Source: Oscillospiraceae bacterium (GTDB lineage: Bacteria > Bacillota > Clostridia > Saccharofermentanales > Saccharofermentanaceae). Taken from it: a stretch of 64,000 nucleotides of DNA. Position numbers and translations under genes: made by a program. The notes beneath the pieces were generated by a model, which had not been told where the DNA came from, made no database searches, and worked only from the letters and a program-made list of their open reading frames with translations. Position 1 is the stretch's first letter; the number at the start of each line of letters is the position of its first letter. This document shows, piece after piece, positions 59,875 to 64,000 of the stretch. Location of the stretch: positions 1 to 64,000 of the forward strand of contig CACZMA010000004.1 in the NCBI GenBank assembly GCA_902782125.1, written 5' to 3'.

Positions 59875-60624
59875 ATGAGAGTTATCAGAAAGAAGACTTA
59901 TGAAGAAGCATCAATGGCCTGCGCTGAGCTTATCGCATCACAGATCAGACTTAAGCCGGACTGCAAGATCGGTCTTGCAACGGGTTCGACACCCGTCGGA
60001 ACCTACAAGGCTCTTGTCGATATGTATAAGGCAGGAAGCCTTGATTTCTCCAAGGTTACATCGGCTAACCTTGACGAGTACAGAGGACTTGGCGGTGACC
60101 ACGATCAGTCATACAGATACTTTATGAACACTAACCTGTTCGACCACGTAAACATCGATAAGAACAAGACATATGTGCCGAACGGACTTGAGGCAGATGC
60201 CGAGAAGGCATGCTCTGACTACGATGCTATCCTTGAGTCTCTCGGTCACCTTGATATCCAGCTTCTCGGAATCGGCGGAGACGGACACATCGGTTTCAAC
60301 GAGCCTGCAGATGATTTCTGTGTTAACACACAGTGCATTGACCTCGAAGAGCAGACCATCCAGGACAACGCGAGACTGTTCTTCGGCGGTGACCTCTCTG
60401 CAGTTCCCACACAGGCATACACAATGGGCATCGGATATATCATGAAGTCAGAGACAGTAATCCTCATGGCTACAGGCGCAGGCAAGAAGGGTATCGTTGA
60501 GAAGGCATTCTGCGGTCCTGTTACCCCCAGAGTTCCCGCATCCATCCTTCAGCTTCACCCGAATGTAGTTGTAATAGGTGACGAGGCTGCCATCTCTGAT
60601 GCAGTTGTTGCCAAGGCTAAGTAA
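59875..60624 (+). CDS. nagB: glucosamine-6-phosphate deaminase
   Basis: A 249-residue protein, near full length. The start at 59875 follows GGGAGG. Motifs are GLATGSTPVGTYKALVDM, NLDEYRGLGGDHDQSYRYFM in the active site, and LGIGGDGHIGFNEPADDF with catalytic Asp and His. It converts glucosamine-6-phosphate to fructose-6-phosphate and ammonia, the reverse direction of flux from GlmM's substrate. The two neighbouring genes therefore act on the same metabolite, glucosamine-6-phosphate. A strong bidirectional terminator follows. Confidence 0.95.
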   Translation: MRVIRKKTYEEASMACAELIASQIRLKPDCKIGLATGSTPVGTYKALVDMYKAGSLDFSKVTSANLDEYRGLGGDHDQSYRYFMNTNLFDHVNIDKNKTYVPNGLEADAEKACSDYDAILESLGHLDIQLLGIGGDGHIGFNEPADDFCVNTQCIDLEEQTIQDNARLFFGGDLSAVPTQAYTMGIGYIMKSETVILMATGAGKKGIVEKAFCGPVTPRVPASILQLHPNVVVIGDEAAISDAVVAKAK

Positions 60625-60647
60625 ACTTGCATGAGTTTGATGATTAG

Positions 60648-60678
60648 ACAGCCGCTGTTCTTGCAGCGGCTGTTTTAT
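60648..60678. terminator. bidirectional terminator after nagB
   Basis: A perfect 10-bp stem (60648-60657 with 60664-60673, acagccgctg/cagcggctgt), loop TTCTTG, then TTTA. It also lies just beyond the stop of the convergent acyltransferase gene. Confidence 0.85.
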
Positions 60679-60681
60679 TGG

Positions 60682-61761
60682 TCATTTGTTTTTGGATAAC
60701 ACCTTCAGGATCATCCGTTTTAAGAATTTGAACAATGCCACTATCATCAGACAGTATATGAAGACAAACAGCACATAGATCAGTATGGCGATAAAACTGT
60801 TCATCTTTGTGCACAGATAATCGTATACGGAATAAAAAGACAATCTTATCGTCTCTTCAATCAGATATATCCCGAATACACAGCTTCCTGCTGTGATAAT
60901 TGCTTTTTCGACCAAAGGATGGATCTTCCTGTTCTCGAACAGTTTCCTGACCAAAAGAAAGATAAAGATAACCTGGAATGGTCTTGTTGAATCGTAGAAA
61001 TGTATTGCGTTCTCTTCCGAAATATCTCCGGTAGTGATCATCATGTATCCGGTAATATAGATTGTCAGCACTACTGATAATATGAACAGTGAAAACAATA
61101 TGGCAAGATGCTTCTTTGTAATAGTCTTGATGATGTTCCCGCAATAGTATCCGATGACAGGGTAGAATACCGTTATCTGCAGCAGTGAACTTGGAACGAT
61201 AAGACTATTTATCATGACTTTGTCATTTGTAAGCCTGAATTGAAGTATTGCCAGCACAGCATTAAAGAACAGATAAAGCGCCATAAGATATAAGAAATCG
61301 GTGGCAGTCATTCTTATAACCAGTTTTCTTATAAACGGAAGCATGATGAGATATGCAATGTAAATATATAAAAACCAGAATGGTACTATCACATTTCCTG
61401 AATATACTGTTAATGCAAATTCACTCAAAGAGAATTGACTGAGATCGAAATGCAGATTTAATAGATAATAAAAGAGTGAGAAAAAGACCAGAACACATAT
61501 ATATTTTAAAATTCGCCTTTTCCACAGCTGACCTAGTGATTCTTCTTTGTTTAGGAGCAACAATCCGGATATCATAAAAAAGATAGGAACACTGATTCCG
61601 GAAAGAACGGAAAAGACCATATAGAAATAGAATCGAGGCGTTCCAGGTTCATAGCATGTGAAGTGAACAAACCCACGCTGCTGAGTATGATTGAAGATAA
61701 CACCGATTATGGCTATGATTCTCAGAATCTCGATGTAGTATTTTTTATTTGTTATTTCCAT
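60682..61761 (-). CDS. acyltransferase 3 family membrane protein
   Basis: A 359-residue protein with about ten helices. The N-terminus YYIEILRIIAIIGVIFNHT carries the conserved Arg and His, and VPIFFMISGLLLLNKEE is the typical second-helix segment. It likely O-acetylates or otherwise acylates a surface glycan. It is the second gene of an AT-rich minus-strand pair with a glycosyltransferase gene 9 bp upstream, convergent with nagB. Codon use is clearly more AT-rich than in glmM or nagB, suggesting acquisition as part of a glycan module. Confidence 0.84.
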   Translation of the reverse strand: MEITNKKYYIEILRIIAIIGVIFNHTQQRGFVHFTCYEPGTPRFYFYMVFSVLSGISVPIFFMISGLLLLNKEESLGQLWKRRILKYICVLVFFSLFYYLLNLHFDLSQFSLSEFALTVYSGNVIVPFWFLYIYIAYLIMLPFIRKLVIRMTATDFLYLMALYLFFNAVLAILQFRLTNDKVMINSLIVPSSLLQITVFYPVIGYYCGNIIKTITKKHLAILFSLFILSVVLTIYITGYMMITTGDISEENAIHFYDSTRPFQVIFIFLLVRKLFENRKIHPLVEKAIITAGSCVFGIYLIEETIRLSFYSVYDYLCTKMNSFIAILIYVLFVFIYCLMIVALFKFLKRMILKVLSKNK

Positions 61762-61770
61762 AGTATCGAT

Positions 61771-62745
61771 TCAGTTGATTCTTGTATGCTTCCCTGTAAG
61801 TCTGTATAGCCTCATAGCGGCTTTTATGTCGATGAAAGCTGCTATCGAGAATAGTTTGGCGGGGAGATAACTGATCCCCTTCAGGTAATCCCGCTCATAT
61901 TGCCTGTAGTATATCTTAAGACCTGCAATACAGGGATGGTCCAACAGCCCCTCATCGCACATCTTGATAACGCAGTGATTAACAGACATTAAAACGTCTG
62001 ATCTTGCATAGACTGCAAGTTCCGGATAATTCGATTCTATAAATGAACAGCGCTCCTCGAAGACTTTAATTATTTTAAGATTATTATCATTGAAGGATCT
62101 GTGGATCATACTGTCATGACGTAAAGTATAAAAATACTTTGCTTCGCCACCCAGTACTACAGATTCGGCCTTAGAGATCAGCCGGTACATTGTGGCATCG
62201 TCTTCATAATAATTCGTTCCTTCGGGAAATCTTACATCATAGAAAAGCTCTTTCCTGAATATCTTTCCCCACATGGAAGAGGACAGGAGGCGTGTCGTCA
62301 TGAGTGCGCGCATCGCCTCATGATTGCTATTGTATAAACCGGGTTCGTTCTTTCTATAGCTGCATATCTTCAAGGTGCCGTTATTGTCTAATGTCCATGC
62401 ACAGCAGGCTGCATCTGCATTGTGTGAGACACAGAGAGAATAAAGATACTCAACATAGTCTTCAGCCAGATAATCGTCGCCATCTGCGAAAATAATGTAA
62501 CTTCCGTTTGAAACATCTATACCCTTATTTCTGGCATCTGCCACACCGCGGTTAGGCGTGTGTATGACCCTGATGCGGCTGTCCCTGCCGGAATATTCGT
62601 CACAGATATCGCCGGTGGTGTCCGTTGATCCGTCATCAACAAGTATTATTTCAAGCTCCTTATATGTTTGGGACACGGCAGTATCCATTAACCGGTGAAG
62701 GTAATCGGAGACATTATATACAGGAATGACAAGCGATATAAGCAT
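61771..62745 (-). CDS. family 2 glycosyltransferase
   Basis: A 324-residue GT-A enzyme. SLVIPVYNVSDYLHRLMDTA opens the fold, IILVDDGSTDTTGDICDEY binds the nucleotide, and IIFADGDDYLAEDYVEYL holds the DxD-like metal site near residue 90. SSMWGKIFRKELF follows. It adds a sugar to a surface polymer. The start codon has no Shine-Dalgarno site and lies 6 nt from a TGA-TATAAT extended -10, so the transcript may be leaderless. Divergent from the radical SAM gene across 30 bp. Confidence 0.88.
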   Translation of the reverse strand: MLISLVIPVYNVSDYLHRLMDTAVSQTYKELEIILVDDGSTDTTGDICDEYSGRDSRIRVIHTPNRGVADARNKGIDVSNGSYIIFADGDDYLAEDYVEYLYSLCVSHNADAACCAWTLDNNGTLKICSYRKNEPGLYNSNHEAMRALMTTRLLSSSMWGKIFRKELFYDVRFPEGTNYYEDDATMYRLISKAESVVLGGEAKYFYTLRHDSMIHRSFNDNNLKIIKVFEERCSFIESNYPELAVYARSDVLMSVNHCVIKMCDEGLLDHPCIAGLKIYYRQYERDYLKGISYLPAKLFSIAAFIDIKAAMRLYRLTGKHTRIN

Positions 62746-62751
62746 TTTTAA

Positions 62752-62769
62752 ATTATATCATGCTAAAAT
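62752..62769. promoter_or_regulatory. back-to-back divergent extended -10 elements
   Basis: TGATATAAT on the minus strand (62760-62752) directly adjoins TGCTAAAAT on the plus strand (62761-62769). Each has the TGn extension. Each start codon lies only 6 nt beyond its own -10. Confidence 0.55.
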
Positions 62770-62775
62770 ATAAAT

Positions 62776-63681
62776 ATGTCAGTACAGAAGAGCATGCGTC
62801 ATTTTGCCGCCGTTTGTGTGAGAGCATTCCGTCTATGGCCTCTTATAGCGAGAACTGGTTTATATAATCATGTCCGCCGAAAGAAGTATCCTGACACACT
62901 GCCCTTTCTTGATGTAGTCATTACTGAATGCTGTACGCTCAAATGCCGTAACTGTTCGAATTTGATGCAGTATTATCATGAACCTGAGAATCTGGATCCC
63001 GATGAAGTTATTTCCTCTCTCAAAAGGATTCTTACTTCACTGAGAGTTTGTCACCTTAAGATTCTGGGCGGGGAACCATTTGTTTGTCAAAAAGTACTTA
63101 TCCGAGTTTTGGGTTATCTTAGGAATGAATCTGAAGATCGTTACGATACTATCGAGATTATAACCAATGGAACCATTGTTCCTTCTGATGAATGCATTCA
63201 CGCTATGAAGGATACTCCCAGATTAAAAGTCATATTCAGCAACTATGGAGAGTTGTCTTCAAAGCTCATTGAGTTTTGTGAGATATGTAAGTGCGAAGGG
63301 ATCGACTATGAAGTAGTTGAAGACGATTATTGGTGGGATTTTGGAGACGTGAAGTTCCACGAAGAAGAGGAAGAGCGCAAGACTCAACACAGATATGACG
63401 GGTGCTATTCGAGAAGACTATGTACAACACTGTACAGAGGAAGTCTCTATGTATGCCCACGACAAGCCCATGCCATTCATCTCGGACTGATCCCGGAAGA
63501 AGCATCTGAGTGTGTTAACATCCTAAAACCTGAATATGAAGATCTTAAAGCCATGCGTGAGGCGGTCTATGGTCTTATCGACAGGAAGGAACGTATAACA
63601 ACATGCAGTTATTGCGGATGTGATGTGGGAACTAAGGTCCCGAGAGCATTGCAGACTGAGAGGCCGATTGATGTCATTTGA
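62776..63681 (+). CDS. radical SAM protein in a glycan gene region
   Basis: A 301-residue radical SAM enzyme. The 4Fe-4S site is CTLKCRNCSN (CX3CX2C) near residues 53-60, followed by ILGGEPFVC, the SAM-binding GGE motif. C-terminal cysteines (DGCYSRRLC, LYVCPRQ, TCSYCGCD) look like an auxiliary-cluster (SPASM/Twitch-like) region. The substrate is unknown; position between glycosyltransferase genes suggests sugar or glycan modification. No ribosome site precedes the ATG, which lies 6 nt after a -10. The next glycosyltransferase gene overlaps its end by 11 nt. Confidence 0.82.
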   Translation: MSVQKSMRHFAAVCVRAFRLWPLIARTGLYNHVRRKKYPDTLPFLDVVITECCTLKCRNCSNLMQYYHEPENLDPDEVISSLKRILTSLRVCHLKILGGEPFVCQKVLIRVLGYLRNESEDRYDTIEIITNGTIVPSDECIHAMKDTPRLKVIFSNYGELSSKLIEFCEICKCEGIDYEVVEDDYWWDFGDVKFHEEEEERKTQHRYDGCYSRRLCTTLYRGSLYVCPRQAHAIHLGLIPEEASECVNILKPEYEDLKAMREAVYGLIDRKERITTCSYCGCDVGTKVPRALQTERPIDVI

Positions 63682-64000
63682 ACGTCCTGAGATAACAGTC
63701 ATAGTGCCTGCTTATAATGCCGAACGGTACCTTCCGGACTGTTTGGAAAGTATTCTCGGTCAGACTTTCGATGATTGGGAACTGATTGTTGCTGATGACG
63801 ATTCTTCTGATGATACATTTGAAATCGCGCAAGAATACGCCGCAAAAGATCCGAGGATAAAGGTATTGCACACAGACAGGCAGGGAGTGTCCGCAGCAAG
63901 GAACGCTTGTATCGATGTTTCACGCGGAAGATATCTTGCATTTGTCGATGCGGATGATCTTATTGAGACTGACTATCTCAAGGAACTTCACAGCCGTGCA
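63671..64000 (+). CDS. family 2 glycosyltransferase, cut by the window end
   Basis: The first 110 codons of a GT2 enzyme. It begins with ATG at 63671, with GAGAGG 7 nt upstream, inside the end of the radical SAM gene. The fold opens ITVIVPAYNAERYLPDCL, then LIVADDDSSDDTFEIA, and ends in the window after AFVDADDLIETDYLKEL, which carries the DxD-like metal site. No stop codon occurs before 64000, so the gene continues outside. Coupling to the radical SAM gene implies a common glycan pathway. Confidence 0.87.
   Translation, partial: MSFERPEITVIVPAYNAERYLPDCLESILGQTFDDWELIVADDDSSDDTFEIAQEYAAKDPRIKVLHTDRQGVSAARNACIDVSRGRYLAFVDADDLIETDYLKELHSRA

Noticed and set aside
1..64000. tRNA, rRNA, prophage or insertion sequence
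   Set aside because: No cloverleaf with conserved TTCGA-type arm, no rRNA-like stretch, and no transposase, integrase or phage structural gene was recognised.

Overview
The window looks like chromosomal DNA of an anaerobic member of the Clostridia (Bacillota). Pointers are Shine-Dalgarno sites of the AGGAGG type, strong intrinsic terminators, an anaerobic indolepyruvate:ferredoxin oxidoreductase, a BirA-type operator before bioY, meso-diaminopimelate dehydrogenase and an LTA-synthase-like protein. Base composition is near 50% GC over most of it and clearly more AT-rich in 12.4-13.5, 31.9-36.4 and 60.7-64.0 kb. No rRNA, tRNA, CRISPR array, integrase or transposase was recognised. Everything is read from sequence by eye; no database search was run.

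Layout. 0-5.4 kb: a minus-strand pair (HAD phosphatase and AraM/EgsA-type glycerol-1-phosphate dehydrogenase), a GNAT and a CAT-like acetyltransferase, an orphan PD-(D/E)XK-like nuclease flanked by unusual intergenic DNA, and an ArsB/NhaD-type transporter. 5.5-11.2 kb: an Fe-S aldo/keto reductase, then an operon for oxidative decarboxylation of aryl pyruvates (iorA, iorB, hotdog thioesterase, phenylacetate-CoA ligase, ACT protein). 11.3-15.8 kb: two GGDEF proteins around an acyltransferase. 15.9-19.2 kb: acyl-CoA synthetase and sodium:solute symporter. 19.3-21.8 kb: metal-resistance operon (ArsR-type regulator with a visible operator, free-standing HMA protein, P1B ATPase). 21.9-26.1 kb: a LacZ-like GH2 protein that has lost its catalytic residues, followed by a GH114/TM1410-like lipoprotein.

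26.1-36.2 kb: YhaM-like nuclease, phosphoglycolate phosphatase with an ECF S-component, LTA-synthase-like sulfatase with an FAD oxidoreductase, and a minus-strand ABC-2 exporter cluster in which one permease is fused to a CPBP protease. 36.3-38.8 kb: a histone-H1-like AAPAKK-repeat protein and an ABC-F ATPase. 38.9-48 kb: leuC-leuD-leuB, a Ppx/GppA-like phosphatase with polyphosphate kinase, galM and ilvE. 48-54 kb: ddh, bioY with a BirA box, an ABC exporter with a co-transcribed P-loop protein, and an SPFH/zinc-ribbon protein. 54-64 kb: surface polysaccharide genes (initiating sugar phosphotransferase, glycosyltransferases, O-antigen-ligase-like protein), amino-sugar genes glmM and nagB, then an AT-rich set with acyltransferase, glycosyltransferase, a radical SAM protein and a glycosyltransferase cut by the window end.

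The most unusual items are the catalytically dead GH2 protein, the radical SAM gene in the glycan region, the near-perfect 18-bp repeat encoding a lysine-rich tail, alternating hairpin modules between the nuclease and the transporter, helically phased T-tracts before the nuclease, and several genes whose start codon sits 6-7 nt from a -10 element and which look leaderless.
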